From Shimia litoralis (GTDB lineage Bacteria > Pseudomonadota > Alphaproteobacteria > Rhodobacterales > Rhodobacteraceae): 64,000 nucleotides of DNA. The stretch spans positions 12,533 to 76,532 of the forward strand of contig NZ_SULI01000013.1 of NCBI RefSeq assembly GCF_005518135.1, in the 5' to 3' direction. The notes beneath the pieces were generated by a model that was not told where the DNA came from, searched no databases, and saw only the letters and a list, made by a program, of their open reading frames with translations. Below, one piece after another: positions 20,848 through 30,560 of the stretch; positions within the stretch are counted from its first letter, which is position 1; each line of letters begins with the position of its first letter. The position numbers were made by a program, and so were the translations under genes.

Positions 20848-21714
20848 ATGTCAAAACACCTCAGAATTCTTCGGTCCGCAGCAATTGCGCTTATCTTGGC
20901 TGCTCCCGCCGTGGCAGAAGAAGAGGTCAGCGCCGAAAATGTGATCGCAGTGGTCAACGGAGAGGAAATCACTCTGGGCCATTTGATCATGGTGCGCAGC
21001 ACACTTCCGGCGCAATACGACCAAGTCGAAGACGCTCTGTTGTTTGATGCCGTACTCAATCAAGCCATCCAACAAACGTTGCTCGCACAAACATATTCCA
21101 AAGATCTTCCACTGCGGGTTGAGGTGGCATTGGAAAACCAGCGTCGTCAACTTGTGGCCGGTGAAGTGATCCAAGATGCACTTGAGGGTGCGGTCACAGA
21201 AGACGCACTCAGTGCGGCATACGCCGAAAAATATGCCGACTTTGCAGGCGCCCCAGAATACAACGCGTCGCATATCCTTGTAGAATCCGAAGAAGAGGCC
21301 GCCACAATCCGCCAAGACATTCAAAACGGTGCCGATTTTGCAGAAATGGCCAAGGCCAAATCTACCGGCCCATCCGGTGCCTCCGGCGGTGTCCTTGGAT
21401 GGTTTGGCAAAGGTGAAATGGTTCCTGAGTTCGAAGGCGCTGTGGCCGGCATGACCATCGGGGATGTCTCGGAGCCCGTTCAAACCCAATTCGGTTGGCA
21501 TTTGATCATTCTGAATGACACGCGAGTTCAATCCGCCCCTGCCCTTGCGGAGGTCACCCAAGAGCTTACAGCGGTCATTCAGGAAAACGCGATTGATGCA
21601 CATATCGCAAGCCTGACAGAGAAAGCCGACATTGACAGTGCCGTCGCCCAAACTCTGGACCCCGCGATCATCAAAAATATTGACCTGCTTTCACCCGTCT
21701 CTGAAGGGAACTAA
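20848..21714 (+). CDS. Periplasmic parvulin-type peptidyl-prolyl isomerase
   Basis: A 288-residue exported foldase of the PrsA/SurA parvulin type. The signal peptide MSKHLRILRSAAIALILAAP ends at AVA. An N-terminal chaperone-like region precedes a rotamase domain with YNASHILVESEEEA, GGVLGWFGKGEMVPEFE and QTQFGWHLIIL. The ATG at 20848, with AAGGA upstream, is chosen over an in-frame GTG at 20803. It is divergent from secA and 4 bases upstream of argJ, so an operon with argJ and mutT is likely. The divergent pairing with secA fits a shared envelope-export role, though this is inference. Confidence 0.9.
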   Translation: MSKHLRILRSAAIALILAAPAVAEEEVSAENVIAVVNGEEITLGHLIMVRSTLPAQYDQVEDALLFDAVLNQAIQQTLLAQTYSKDLPLRVEVALENQRRQLVAGEVIQDALEGAVTEDALSAAYAEKYADFAGAPEYNASHILVESEEEAATIRQDIQNGADFAEMAKAKSTGPSGASGGVLGWFGKGEMVPEFEGAVAGMTIGDVSEPVQTQFGWHLIILNDTRVQSAPALAEVTQELTAVIQENAIDAHIASLTEKADIDSAVAQTLDPAIIKNIDLLSPVSEGN

Positions 21715-21718
21715 ATTT

Positions 21719-22948
21719 ATGGCCGACACAATTGAAAAATCTCCTTTGGCACCTGCGTGTTTTCCTGATCTTCCGGAAATTGCTGGTGCGGAATTTGCGT
21801 CCATTTCCGCAGGTGTAAAATATCAAGACCGCAAGGATGTCACATTGATGCGCCTCGCACCGGGTACGACAATGGCTGGCGTGTTCACCCGGTCTTCCAC
21901 GCGCTCCGCGCCGGTGCTGGATTGTCAGGAGAAAATCGCCCTCGACAGCGACGTCGGTGCGGCAATTATTGTGAACTCGGGCAACGCGAACGCGTTCACT
22001 GGCAAAAACGGCGTTGACGCAACAAAGGCCGTCACCGAAACGGTGGCGGCAAGTTTGGGCTTGCCTGCCACACGCATCTTCTCGTCATCGACAGGTGTCA
22101 TTGGCGAACCGCTCCCGCACGAACGTATTACAGCCAAAGTGGACGATCTGCGCGACATGCTCTCGACCTCCGCCATGCACGACGCAGCGGATGGCATTCG
22201 CACCACGGACACCTTTGCCAAAGGGGCAGGCGTTGAAATTCAGATCGATGGTAAGCCAGTGCGGATTTCCGGCATTGCCAAAGGATCGGGCATGGTGGCG
22301 CCAGACATGGCGACAATGCTGGTGTATATTTTCACCGACGCCAAGATTGCGCGCCCGTTACTGCAAACCATTCTGTCCGAGCTGACGGACCTCACGTTTA
22401 ACAACATCACAGTCGACAGCGATACATCCACGTCCGATACGCTGTTGCTTGCTGCAACAGGTGCCAGCGGTGTCTCAATTAACACCAAGACCGGCCCATT
22501 TCGCGATGCCCTGCAAGAGGTCATGTTGGATCTTGCACATCAGGTCGTACGCGATGGTGAAGGCGCCACCAAGTTCGTCGAAGTCTGCGTGACAGGTGCT
22601 GCATCTGACGCTGATGCACGCACGCATGCCATGTCGATTGCCAATTCTCCACTGGTGAAGACCGCCGTTGCCGGAGAAGATCCCAACTGGGGGCGTGTCG
22701 TCATGGCGATTGGCAAATCCGGTGCAGCAGCAGATCGTGACTTGTTGACGATCCGGTTTGGCGATGTGCTTGTTGCCGAAAACGGGTGGGTATCGCCGAA
22801 CTATCAAGAAGACGATGGCGCAAACTATATGAAATCGGCTGAACTGGCGATCAACGTGGATTTGGGCCTTGCGGACGGGTGCGCAACCGTTTGGACCTGT
22901 GATTTGACCCACGGATATATCACCATCAACGCGGACTATAGATCGTGA
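21719..22948 (+). CDS. argJ: ArgJ, glutamate N-acetyltransferase/amino-acid acetyltransferase
   Basis: ArgJ transfers acetyl from N-acetylornithine to glutamate (and in bifunctional forms also uses acetyl-CoA), in the arginine pathway. The protein is 409 residues. The self-cleavage site lies in [14 protein letters not shown]; Thr199 is the expected nucleophile at the new N-terminus of the beta chain. Also present are [13 protein letters not shown] and [18 protein letters not shown], both family hallmarks. It begins 4 bases after the foldase gene, and its stop overlaps the mutT GTG start. Confidence 0.95.
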   Translation: MADTIEKSPLAPACFPDLPEIAGAEFASISAGVKYQDRKDVTLMRLAPGTTMAGVFTRSSTRSAPVLDCQEKIALDSDVGAAIIVNSGNANAFTGKNGVDATKAVTETVAASLGLPATRIFSSSTGVIGEPLPHERITAKVDDLRDMLSTSAMHDAADGIRTTDTFAKGAGVEIQIDGKPVRISGIAKGSGMVAPDMATMLVYIFTDAKIARPLLQTILSELTDLTFNNITVDSDTSTSDTLLLAATGASGVSINTKTGPFRDALQEVMLDLAHQVVRDGEGATKFVEVCVTGAASDADARTHAMSIANSPLVKTAVAGEDPNWGRVVMAIGKSGAAADRDLLTIRFGDVLVAENGWVSPNYQEDDGANYMKSAELAINVDLGLADGCATVWTCDLTHGYITINADYRS

Positions 22949-23346
22949 AAAAAGTTGTCTTGGTCTCAGCGGTTGCGTTGATTGATGTTGACGGGCGGGT
23001 GCTGCTTGCGCAGCGCCCCCAAGGCAAGTCTATGGCGGGCCTTTGGGAATTTCCTGGGGGTAAAGTAGAAGCCGGCGAAACCCCTGAGCAGGCTTTGATC
23101 CGCGAGCTTCAGGAAGAGCTTGGCATTGACACATGGGCAAGCTGCCTGGCTCCTTTAACCTTCGCCTCACATTCCTATGATGATTTTCACCTGTTGATGC
23201 CCCTGTTCGCATGTCGGAAATGGCAAGGCACGCCGGTCGCCCGAGAAGGCCAAACCCTGAGCTGGGTCAGACCGAAAAACTTGCGGGACTATGACATGCC
23301 CCCCGCCGACATTCCGCTGATCCCGATCCTGAGAGATTGGCTATAG
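22945..23346 (+). CDS. mutT: MutT, 8-oxo-dGTP diphosphatase (Nudix)
   Basis: A 133-residue Nudix hydrolase that clears oxidised dGTP from the nucleotide pool. The Nudix box is [24 protein letters not shown], a full match to GX5EX7REUXEEXGU. Start is a GTG overlapping the argJ TGA, giving [16 protein letters not shown] as the first strand region. The position behind argJ in an operon is common in related bacteria. Confidence 0.9.
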   Translation: MKKVVLVSAVALIDVDGRVLLAQRPQGKSMAGLWEFPGGKVEAGETPEQALIRELQEELGIDTWASCLAPLTFASHSYDDFHLLMPLFACRKWQGTPVAREGQTLSWVRPKNLRDYDMPPADIPLIPILRDWL

Positions 23347-23502
23347 AAACCACTCGTAGGTCTACCCCAAGATTTCCAGCTACCTTAGCCATCTGAAAAA
23401 ACACTTCTCACATCAAATATCTTACCCTAAGGTAACGGTTATGTGAAAGCTGCCGCTTCATATAACCTTTCGATAACGTCACTTCACTTGGGGGGATTTG
23501 AC

Positions 23503-23637
23503 ATGTTGAGAACCATCACGATGGGCACGCGCGTGTCGGTACAGGGCACGTTTGAGTGCGCTTTGCCAAATGGAAAAATCACGGTTCGCGTGGGTGACAT
23601 GCTTTACACAGGCACACCAATTTCATCTGATACCTAG
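23503..23637 (+). CDS. Conserved-looking small protein, 44 residues
   Basis: A 44-residue basic peptide beginning MLRTITMGTRVSVQGTFE with ALPNGKITVRVGDMLYTGTP after it, likely a small beta-barrel or SH3-like fold. A very purine-rich ribosome site (GGGGGG about 8 bases before the ATG) and a strong terminator 22 bases after the stop argue that it is really expressed. An in-frame start at 23443 is less likely for lack of such a site. I cannot name its family or function. Confidence 0.6.
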   Translation: MLRTITMGTRVSVQGTFECALPNGKITVRVGDMLYTGTPISSDT

Positions 23638-23658
23638 AGTATTACTCACGGAAAACGA

Positions 23659-23694
23659 AAACAGGGGCTACCGATTGGGAGCCCCTGTTTTTTT
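23659..23694 (+). terminator. Terminator after the 44-residue gene
   Basis: An 11-bp stem AAACAGGGGCT/AGCCCCTGTTT followed by a run of T. It lies just before the convergent infB stop and could also help stop infB transcription. Confidence 0.85.
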
Positions 23695-23737
23695 GGTGTC
23701 TTGCACCCGCGCCGCGACTGACGCAGGTGAAATTTTC

Positions 23738-26236
23738 TTAGTCGAGTGTACGTGTCACTTCTTCGCGTTCGAAGATTTCGATCACATCTCCGGCGCGAAT
23801 ATCGTCATAGTTTTCAAATGCCATACCGCATTCTTGACCAGATTGAACTTCGCCGACTTCATCTTTGAAACGCTTCAAGGTCTTAAGGTTGCCTTCGTGG
23901 ATGACAACGTTGTCACGCAGCAAGCGAACACCAGCAGACCGGCGAGCAACGCCCTCAGTGACCAAGCAACCCGCGACCTTACCAACGTTAGATACCTTAA
24001 AGACATCCTTGATCTGGGCGTATCCGATAAAGTTCTCGCGGATTTCTGCAGATAGTAGGCCCGAGGCCGCTTTCTTCACATCATCCACAAGATCATAAAT
24101 CACAGAATAATACCGGATCTCGACGCCTTTTTGGTTCGCCGTGTTCCGAGCCGATGCGTTTGCACGCACGTTAAAGCCCATGATCGGTGCACCAGAAGCC
24201 TCTGCCAGTCCAACGTCGGTTTCCGTGATCGCCCCAACACCATAGTGCAGAACGCGCACGCGCACTTCGTTGTTCCCGATTTTTTCCATCGCCTGAACGA
24301 TTGCCTCGGCCGACCCTTGAACGTCAGCTTTGACCAAAATTGGCAACTCGGAGACGTCTTCGTCTTCTTTGGCTTTCGCCATGAGCTGTTCGAGCGTGGT
24401 CGCAGCACCAGCTGCAGCGCGTTTGTCTTTCGCCGCATGAGCACGATATTCAGCGATTTCACGCGCCTGTGCTTCGGTTTCGGTGACGTTCAGCACGTCG
24501 CCTGCTTCTGGCGTGCCGTTCAGGCCCAGAACTTCGACTGGAACCGATGGTCCTGCTTCTTTGACGCGCTCGCCTTTGTCGTTAATCAACGCACGTACTT
24601 TACCGTACTGCTCGCCCACAACAAAGATATCACCCTGACGCAATGTACCGGTTTGCACCAAGACAGTCGCAACTGGGCCGCGGCCAACATCAAGCTGAGC
24701 TTCGATGACAGCGCCTTGCGCAGCACGATCCGGATTGGCTTTGAGTTCCAGAATTTCGGACTGTAGCGCGATTGCTTCGAGCAGCTGATCCAGACCCTGG
24801 CCAGTGACTGCAGACACTTCGACGTCTTGCACTTCACCAGACATGGCTTCCACGATGACCTCGTGTTGAAGCAATTCTGCACGCACCTTGTTTGGATCCG
24901 CAGCAGGTCTATCGCATTTGTTGATCGCAACGATCATAGGCACTTGCGCAGCCTTGGCGTGATTGATCGCCTCGATGGTCTGCGGCATGACCGAATCGTC
25001 CGCAGCAACAACCAGAACAACAATATCCGTCACCTGAGCACCACGTGAGCGCATTGACGTAAACGCGGCGTGACCCGGTGTATCTAGGAACGACAACACG
25101 GTGCCATCATCTGTCGACACCTGATACGCACCGATGTGCTGCGTAATGCCGCCAGCTTCGCCAGCAACAACCTTGGCATCACGAATGGCATCCAGCAAAG
25201 ACGTCTTACCGTGGTCAACGTGACCCATGATTGTAATTACAGGCGGACGCGAGACCAGATCTTCGTCAGCATCGACTACTTCTTTGATGACATCTTCGAC
25301 GTCTGCATCGGAAACACGTACCACTTTGTGGCCGAATTCTTCGATGATCAGCTCTGCAGTGTCAGCGTCGATCGCTTGGTTCTGCGTCACCATCATTCCC
25401 ATGTTCATGAGAGATTTGACAATGTCCGCTGTCCGCTCGGCCATACGGTTCGCCAGTTCTGACACAACAATCGCTTCTGGCAACTGAACGTCACGCACAA
25501 CCTTTTCGCGCTCAACAGTGCCACCCATTGCTTTTTGACGTGCGCGTTCTTGCTTACGCTTCATGGCTGCCATCGAACGGTGACGGTTTCCGGCACCTCC
25601 GGTGGCTTGGCCCAAAGTCAGCTTGCCAGACCGGCGATTGTCGACGGGGCCTTTGTTGCGCTGCGCCCGTTCACGATCCGCTTTGCGCGGTGTCGCGGCT
25701 GGTGCCGGTTTGTTTGGAGTCGGACGGCCAGACGGCTGTTCGGAACGTGGCGTTGCTGCTGGGGCAGGTGCCGCTGCTGCGGCTGCCGCACGTTTAGCCG
25801 TTTCTTCGGCCTCACGCTTTTTACGCTCTTCTTCCTCGGCTTTCGCCTTGGCGCGCTCTTCGGCTTCGCGTTGTTCACGCTCTTTTGCTTCCGCTTCGGC
25901 GCGACGGCGCGTGCGTTCTTCTTCGCGCGCTTTCTCGTCAGCGACCCGCTTAGCGGCTTCTTCAACTTCGCGTGCTTTCGCAGCTTGAACGGCCTTTAGG
26001 CGGCGATCCATCTCTGCATCGGAAATTCCGGCAGGACGACGCGATGGGTCTCCACCCGCACGCCCACCAGCAGAACCCGCTTTGGCGCCACCTGGTTTGG
26101 GCACCACAACGCGTTTGCGTTTGGTTTCCACCACGACGTTCTTGGTCCGCCCATGGCTAAAGCTCTGCTTTACATTGCCTGGACGGGCTCCTGCTCCACG
26201 CAGACCCAATGTCTTTTTACCGTCGTTATCGCTCAT
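23738..26236 (-). CDS. infB: Translation initiation factor IF-2
   Basis: IF-2, 832 residues, the GTPase that places initiator tRNA on the 30S subunit and promotes subunit joining. The N-terminal 250 residues are charged and of low complexity, with long Glu/Arg/Ala coiled-coil-like runs. The G domain follows near residue 336 with GHVDHGKT (G1), [10 protein letters not shown] (G2), DTPGHAAF (G3) and NKCD (G4). The C-terminal part includes the IF-2 signature region [17 protein letters not shown]. The start overlaps the upstream ylxR stop as ATGA. It is the last gene of the rimP-nusA-ylxR-infB operon. Confidence 0.97.
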   Translation of the reverse strand: MSDNDGKKTLGLRGAGARPGNVKQSFSHGRTKNVVVETKRKRVVVPKPGGAKAGSAGGRAGGDPSRRPAGISDAEMDRRLKAVQAAKAREVEEAAKRVADEKAREEERTRRRAEAEAKEREQREAEERAKAKAEEEERKKREAEETAKRAAAAAAAPAPAATPRSEQPSGRPTPNKPAPAATPRKADRERAQRNKGPVDNRRSGKLTLGQATGGAGNRHRSMAAMKRKQERARQKAMGGTVEREKVVRDVQLPEAIVVSELANRMAERTADIVKSLMNMGMMVTQNQAIDADTAELIIEEFGHKVVRVSDADVEDVIKEVVDADEDLVSRPPVITIMGHVDHGKTSLLDAIRDAKVVAGEAGGITQHIGAYQVSTDDGTVLSFLDTPGHAAFTSMRSRGAQVTDIVVLVVAADDSVMPQTIEAINHAKAAQVPMIVAINKCDRPAADPNKVRAELLQHEVIVEAMSGEVQDVEVSAVTGQGLDQLLEAIALQSEILELKANPDRAAQGAVIEAQLDVGRGPVATVLVQTGTLRQGDIFVVGEQYGKVRALINDKGERVKEAGPSVPVEVLGLNGTPEAGDVLNVTETEAQAREIAEYRAHAAKDKRAAAGAATTLEQLMAKAKEDEDVSELPILVKADVQGSAEAIVQAMEKIGNNEVRVRVLHYGVGAITETDVGLAEASGAPIMGFNVRANASARNTANQKGVEIRYYSVIYDLVDDVKKAASGLLSAEIRENFIGYAQIKDVFKVSNVGKVAGCLVTEGVARRSAGVRLLRDNVVIHEGNLKTLKRFKDEVGEVQSGQECGMAFENYDDIRAGDVIEIFEREEVTRTLD

Positions 26237-26865
26237 CTAGCTGTCTTACCCTTCTGAGCAGCCCCTGCTGCCCCAATTTCACGTACGCCTTTTAACCTTT
26301 GGGCTTCCTGTACAACACGTTGCGTGAGTCCACCAGACGCAAGCGCCCCATGAATCACAGTTTGTCGCCCAAATGCCAGCCCAAGCTCTTCAGCGGTCAA
26401 CCAACCGATGTAGTGCCCGTAATGTGGCGTGCTTAGTTTCGTTTTGCCTCGGCCAGATCCATCCGAAGCTTGAATCAAGACCTCTGCATATTCTTTGCTG
26501 AGCCAGTCTTTAACCTTTTCATAGCCCGTCACGGCTTCGCCAGACTTGCGCGCAAGGCTAATCAAATCCACCACGCGGCGCACAAGTTGTGTTTCGACCT
26601 CGGCGACCAAAGTATCGGGCACCGTTACAGGTTGTTTTGCCGCACGCGCAAAAAGACCCTTTTTCATGGCCTTTGTCAGCGCGTCACGATCTGCGACCAC
26701 CCAAATGCCTCGCCCCGGCAGCTTACCAAGCACATCCGGTACGATTTGGGTATCAGGGCCGATCACAAAGCGGATCAGCCCGTCAGTTGACAGGACTTCG
26801 CCCGTGGCAATGCACTTGCGATCTGGGCCTGCTGCCCGTTCCTTGGTTCGCCCACCGCGTCCCAT
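26233..26865 (-). CDS. ylxR: YlxR (DUF448)/L7Ae-like RNA-binding fusion
   Basis: A 210-residue RNA-binding protein. The N-terminal about 90 residues are a DUF448/YlxR domain ([11 protein letters not shown]...RFVIGPD...[15 protein letters not shown]). A ribosomal L7Ae-like domain follows ([24 protein letters not shown]...). This domain fusion is common in alphaproteobacteria, unlike the separate ylxR and ylxQ genes of Firmicutes. Its place between nusA and infB is the standard one, 23 bases after nusA. The molecular role is not settled; RNA binding is inferred from the domains. Confidence 0.9.
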   Translation of the reverse strand: MGRGGRTKERAAGPDRKCIATGEVLSTDGLIRFVIGPDTQIVPDVLGKLPGRGIWVVADRDALTKAMKKGLFARAAKQPVTVPDTLVAEVETQLVRRVVDLISLARKSGEAVTGYEKVKDWLSKEYAEVLIQASDGSGRGKTKLSTPHYGHYIGWLTAEELGLAFGRQTVIHGALASGGLTQRVVQEAQRLKGVREIGAAGAAQKGKTAR

Positions 26866-26888
26866 CTGGCTGTATCCGAGGCCCTAAA

Positions 26889-28511
26889 TCAGGCCTCGGC
26901 CTCCTCGGTTGTTTCTTCGTCGCCTTCAGATGCCTCTTCAGCGACTTCCAAATCTGCAGGATCGACCCAACCCAGAATAATGCGGGCTGTCATGACCATA
27001 TCTTGCGCCTCTTCGAGAGACATCTCGAAGGGTTCCAGAATACCGTCGTCCTTTGAACGCTCGCCGTTCACGGTGGTCCAACCACCGGCAAGCTCCCAGT
27101 CAGCACAGGTCGCAAAATCTTCAAGCGTCAGAACACCATCTTTGGCCAGTGCCTCGATCATCTGAGGTGTCAGACCTTCGAATTCGACAAGGCTGTCCTC
27201 GACACCCAAAGCGCGCGCATTTTCCATCGCTGCTTTGTTTTGCGCTTCAAGGTGATCGCGCGCACGGGCCTGAAGTTCTTCGGCTGTGCTTTCGTCAACA
27301 CCATCGATCACCAGAAGCTCGTCAAGCTCAACATAGGCGACTTCTTCGAGATTGGTAAATCCTTCGGACACCAAAAGCTGCGCAAAGAATTCATCCACGT
27401 CCAGTGTTTCGGTGAACAGCTTGGTGCGAATTTCGAATTCTTTCTGACGACGCTCGGATTCTTCAGCCTCGGTCATGATGTCGATATCAAGATTGGTCAG
27501 CTGAGACGCCAAGCGCACGTTTTGACCGCGGCGGCCAATTGCCAACGACAGCTGTTCGTCTGGGACGACAACTTCGATTTTGCCAGCTTCTTCATCCAGA
27601 ACAACTTTGGTTACTTCTGCAGGCTGCAAAGCATTGACCAAGAATGTTGGCTGATCCTCATTCCAAGGAATGATGTCGATCTTTTCACCTTGCAGTTCAT
27701 TAACAACCGCCTGAACACGGCTGCCGCGCATACCGACACATGCCCCGACAGGGTCAATCGATCCATCATAAGAGATCACAGCGATCTTGGCGCGAGACCC
27801 GGGATCACGTGCCACAGCTTTGATGTCGATGATATTGTCGTAAATCTCGGGAACTTCCATCTTGAACAGCTCGGCCATGAATTCTGGCGCTGTCCGGCTA
27901 AGGAAGATTTGCGGACCACGTGTCTCGCGGCGCACATCTTTGATGTAACACCGGATACGATCATTCGGGCGATAGCTTTCGCGGCCGATTTTCTCGTTAC
28001 GGCGCAAGATGCCTTCGCCGCGTCCTACATCAACAATCACGTTGCCGTATTCTTCGCGTTTAACCACGCCATTGATGATTGTGCCCGCACGATCCTTGAA
28101 TTCTTCGAACTGGCGATCGCGCTCGGCTTCGCGAACTTTTTGCAAGATCACCTGCTTGGCAGATTGCGCGGCAATACGGCCCATTTCAACTGGCGGAACT
28201 TCTTCGACAAAAGTGTCCCCAACCGACGGGTTTTCCATATATTGCTTGGCTTGTTCTACAGTGAACTCTGCCTGATAGTTTTCCAACTCTTCGTCTTCGA
28301 CGACAGTCCGCACACGCGTGAACGTTGCCTTACCGGTTTTGCGGTCGATATCGACGCGAATGTCCATTTCGGCGCCATACCGAGACTTGGCAGCGCGTGC
28401 CAAGGATTCTTCCATCGCTTCGACAACCAAGCCTGGGTCGATCATCTTTTCGCGCGCGACCGCCTCAGCGGTTTGCAACAGCTCAAGCTGGTTTGCAGAG
28501 GTAATTGCCAT
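26889..28511 (-). CDS. nusA: Transcription factor NusA
   Basis: NusA, 540 residues, which binds RNA polymerase and controls pausing, termination and antitermination. It has an N-terminal polymerase-binding domain, an S1 domain (GTIINGVVKREEYGNVIVDVGRGEGIL), and two KH domains including PVGACVGMRGSRVQAVVNEL and AIGRRGQNVRLASQL. C-terminal acidic helix-hairpin-helix repeats (EEVAYVELDELLVIDGVDE, IEALAKDGVLTLEDFATCA) follow, then an acidic tail. The start codon directly abuts the rimP stop, so the two are coupled. Confidence 0.96.
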   Translation of the reverse strand: MAITSANQLELLQTAEAVAREKMIDPGLVVEAMEESLARAAKSRYGAEMDIRVDIDRKTGKATFTRVRTVVEDEELENYQAEFTVEQAKQYMENPSVGDTFVEEVPPVEMGRIAAQSAKQVILQKVREAERDRQFEEFKDRAGTIINGVVKREEYGNVIVDVGRGEGILRRNEKIGRESYRPNDRIRCYIKDVRRETRGPQIFLSRTAPEFMAELFKMEVPEIYDNIIDIKAVARDPGSRAKIAVISYDGSIDPVGACVGMRGSRVQAVVNELQGEKIDIIPWNEDQPTFLVNALQPAEVTKVVLDEEAGKIEVVVPDEQLSLAIGRRGQNVRLASQLTNLDIDIMTEAEESERRQKEFEIRTKLFTETLDVDEFFAQLLVSEGFTNLEEVAYVELDELLVIDGVDESTAEELQARARDHLEAQNKAAMENARALGVEDSLVEFEGLTPQMIEALAKDGVLTLEDFATCADWELAGGWTTVNGERSKDDGILEPFEMSLEEAQDMVMTARIILGWVDPADLEVAEEASEGDEETTEEAEA

Positions 28512-29084
28512 TTACTTGTCCTCCTCAGACCCTTCGGTCTCGATCTCGTCAAAATCGTTTTCGTTGATGTCGCCTGCGGCTTTGCGCTGGCGGAGCATTT
28601 CCTTGATCAAATCATCCGTCAGAACCAGCTTGGCGTCTGCCAACCAGTCAAATTCAAGGCCCACGGTGCCTTCTTCGATGTTGATCATCACTTCGTTGTC
28701 TTCGACACCCGACAAAACACCCTTGAAGCGCTTGCGCCCTCCAACAAGTTCGCTTGTTTCAAGCTTGGCCTGATATCCTTCGTATGTCGCAAAATCTTTC
28801 AGACGTGTCAGTGGGCGATCAATTCCCGGGCTTGAGACCTCAAGCACATAAGAATCAATCAATGGATCTTCTACATCCAAAATCGCGCTGATCGCGTTTG
28901 AAATTTTGGCGCATTCATCTACTTCGATACCGCCCTCGGGGCGCTCCGCCATAATTTGAAGCGTATGGGTGTTGCCGCCCATCAGACGCAAACGCACCAA
29001 TTCAAACCCCATATCTTCGATGACAGGGGTGATAATGTCAGCAAGTTTGCGATCAATCGCAGCTTTGGCAATCATGTCACTCAT
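28512..29084 (-). CDS. rimP: Ribosome maturation factor RimP
   Basis: RimP, 190 residues, assists 30S subunit assembly. The N-terminal domain has [22 protein letters not shown] and the central segment [20 protein letters not shown] is the family signature. The C-terminal Sm-like domain is followed by an acidic tail ending GSEEDK. It leads the rimP-nusA-ylxR-infB operon. A strong terminator-like hairpin lies only about 20 bases upstream of its start on the same strand, which suggests attenuation or a separate upstream transcript. Confidence 0.93.
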   Translation of the reverse strand: MSDMIAKAAIDRKLADIITPVIEDMGFELVRLRLMGGNTHTLQIMAERPEGGIEVDECAKISNAISAILDVEDPLIDSYVLEVSSPGIDRPLTRLKDFATYEGYQAKLETSELVGGRKRFKGVLSGVEDNEVMINIEEGTVGLEFDWLADAKLVLTDDLIKEMLRQRKAAGDINENDFDEIETEGSEEDK

Positions 29085-29103
29085 ATAGTGTTTCCAAGCA
29101 CAA

Positions 29104-29122
29104 AAAAACGGGCCCGCGGCCC
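29104..29122 (-). terminator. Minus-strand terminator/attenuator in front of rimP
   Basis: Read on the minus strand, ACGGGCC-GCG-GGCCCGT is followed by seven T residues. It sits upstream of rimP in the same direction, so it either ends a small upstream RNA or acts as an attenuator for the rimP-nusA-infB operon. Confidence 0.75.
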
Positions 29123-29214
29123 GTCGATCTTTCCCGGTGGTACGTCAGGATTGGACCCCTGCGCGCCGCTGTTGAAAGCCATATACGCAAGAACACCTGA
29201 GTCTGCAAGTACCA
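29104..29214 (-). ncRNA. Candidate structured leader or small RNA upstream of rimP
   Basis: On the minus strand, UGGUAC (complement of 29209-29214) can pair with GUACCA (complement of 29138-29143) to close a 77-nucleotide domain. Inside, AGGGGUCCAAUCCUG looks like a tRNA T-arm and loop, but no proper anticodon arm can be drawn. A strong terminator follows directly. The size is tRNA-like, and in E. coli a tRNA-Met gene precedes rimP. This may be a degenerate tRNA, a tRNA-like attenuator or a small RNA. No coding region of note fits here, and no promoter was identified with confidence. The rest of the 330-base gap up to 29414 contains only the possible operator listed separately. Confidence 0.45.
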
Positions 29215-29345
29215 TTGAGCAATCGACACAAATTGCCCTTTCTGCAACTACGGTCCTGATTTCTATCGTTTAGCACTGAATGCAGAATCGTCTTGCATTG
29301 TGCCACCTAGCAGGACGTGCTTGAATACACTCAAACTTGGGGCGC

Positions 29346-29355
29346 GCAATATTGC
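29346..29355. promoter_or_regulatory. Possible operator upstream of RND efflux operon
   Basis: The perfect palindrome GCAATATTGC, with partly symmetric GGGC and CCC flanks, lies about 60 bases before the adaptor gene. Short palindromes at such sites often bind TetR- or MarR-type repressors, but no regulator gene is adjacent. Confidence 0.3.
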
Positions 29356-29414
29356 CCTGCGGGTCAAAATGATCTGGCTCAGACGTAAACACATTTATTT
29401 GTAAGGTAGTCGGC

Positions 29415-30557
29415 ATGAGAATTTCAGTCCAAAAGCCACTCAAGACAATCGCATTCGGCGCTGCCCTCGCAGCACTTGGCGGGATGTCCAGCGCTCAGGA
29501 CACGCCTGCAGCCCCCAAAGTATCCATCGCCGCCGCCTATACCGACGAGTTGATCGATCAAGTCACGTTTATCGGACGCGGTGAAGCCATTGATAAGGTG
29601 AACATCGTAGCGCGCGTCAGCGGCTTTGTCGAAGAGATCACCGTGCACGACGGCGACGAGGTCAAAAAAGACGATGTACTCTTTAGAATTGAGGCCGACA
29701 CGTATGTGGCAAATTTGGCCGCGCGCAAGGCTGATATGGCCCAATCCGAAGCCAATCTGAAGCTGTCCGAAGTCGAACTTGAGCGCAAAGAAGAGTTGTA
29801 TCGCCGACAAGCCGGGACCGAGGCCGACCGCGATATCGCACTGGCGAACAATCAGGTTGCACAGGCTCAGCTTCAAATCGCAGCTGCGGCCATTCAATTG
29901 GCAGAGCTAGACGTCGGATACACCACGGTTCACGCACCCTTCGACGGCCGAGTCGGGCGCACGTCAGTCAGCGTAGGCGAATTGGTGGGCCCCTCTTCGG
30001 AACCTTTGATCACTCTGATCAGAACGGCCCCTATCTATGTAGAATTCTCGCTTACTGAAAAACAACTCATTTCCGTGATGGAGAGCTTCGAGGCGGATGT
30101 CGGCGAAGTGGCAAATAATCCAAAAGCCCCAGATGTGTTTGTGATCCTGCCCAATGGTACGGAATTGGAAGAATCGGGCAATGTCACATTTGTAGACAAC
30201 CAAGTAGACCCAACCACCGGCACAATCACCCTGAGAGCCGAATTTGCCAATACACGGGGCTTGATCGTGGATGGCTCGTTCCTGACGGTCCGGATCGAAG
30301 ACACAGAACCCCGAGAGGCCTTGATGATTCCCCAAGCCGCCGTGCAACGTGATCAGCGCGGTGATTTTGTTCTGGTTGTCGGATCAGAGCAAACTGTCGA
30401 GCAACGTTATGTGACGCTGGGCCGTCAGGTAGAAATCGCAGTTGTCGTAGAAGATGGTTTGCGCGAAGGCGAATCCGTCATCGTCGAAGGTCTGCAACGT
30501 GTTCGCCCCGGCGTTGCGGTTGATGCCATTTTGGCTGGCAGTGGCGAGGAGCAATAG
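29415..30557 (+). CDS. RND efflux periplasmic adaptor (membrane fusion protein)
   Basis: A 380-residue HlyD/AcrA-type adaptor that links an inner-membrane RND pump to an outer-membrane channel. The signal peptide ends around GMSSAQ. The lipoyl half-motifs (VARVSGFVEEITVHDGDEVKKDDVLFRI and VGYTTVHAPFDGRVGRTSVSVGELV) flank an alpha-helical hairpin rich in Glu, Lys and Ala (about residues 90-155). A beta-barrel domain follows. The pump gene starts 3 bases after the stop. No TolC-like gene is in the window. Confidence 0.9.
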   Translation: MRISVQKPLKTIAFGAALAALGGMSSAQDTPAAPKVSIAAAYTDELIDQVTFIGRGEAIDKVNIVARVSGFVEEITVHDGDEVKKDDVLFRIEADTYVANLAARKADMAQSEANLKLSEVELERKEELYRRQAGTEADRDIALANNQVAQAQLQIAAAAIQLAELDVGYTTVHAPFDGRVGRTSVSVGELVGPSSEPLITLIRTAPIYVEFSLTEKQLISVMESFEADVGEVANNPKAPDVFVILPNGTELEESGNVTFVDNQVDPTTGTITLRAEFANTRGLIVDGSFLTVRIEDTEPREALMIPQAAVQRDQRGDFVLVVGSEQTVEQRYVTLGRQVEIAVVVEDGLREGESVIVEGLQRVRPGVAVDAILAGSGEEQ

Positions 30558-30560
30558 ATC

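Noticed and set aside
27240-28835. Long open frame (531 codons) on the plus strand opposite nusA and rimP
   Set aside because: It is a mirror of two certain genes caused by codon bias; its product is rich in Phe and His, has no family features and no ribosome site.
29138-29214. A genuine tRNA gene upstream of rimP
   Set aside because: Size and T-arm-like segment fit, but no anticodon stem-loop or proper D-arm can be drawn and the acceptor stem has a mismatch.
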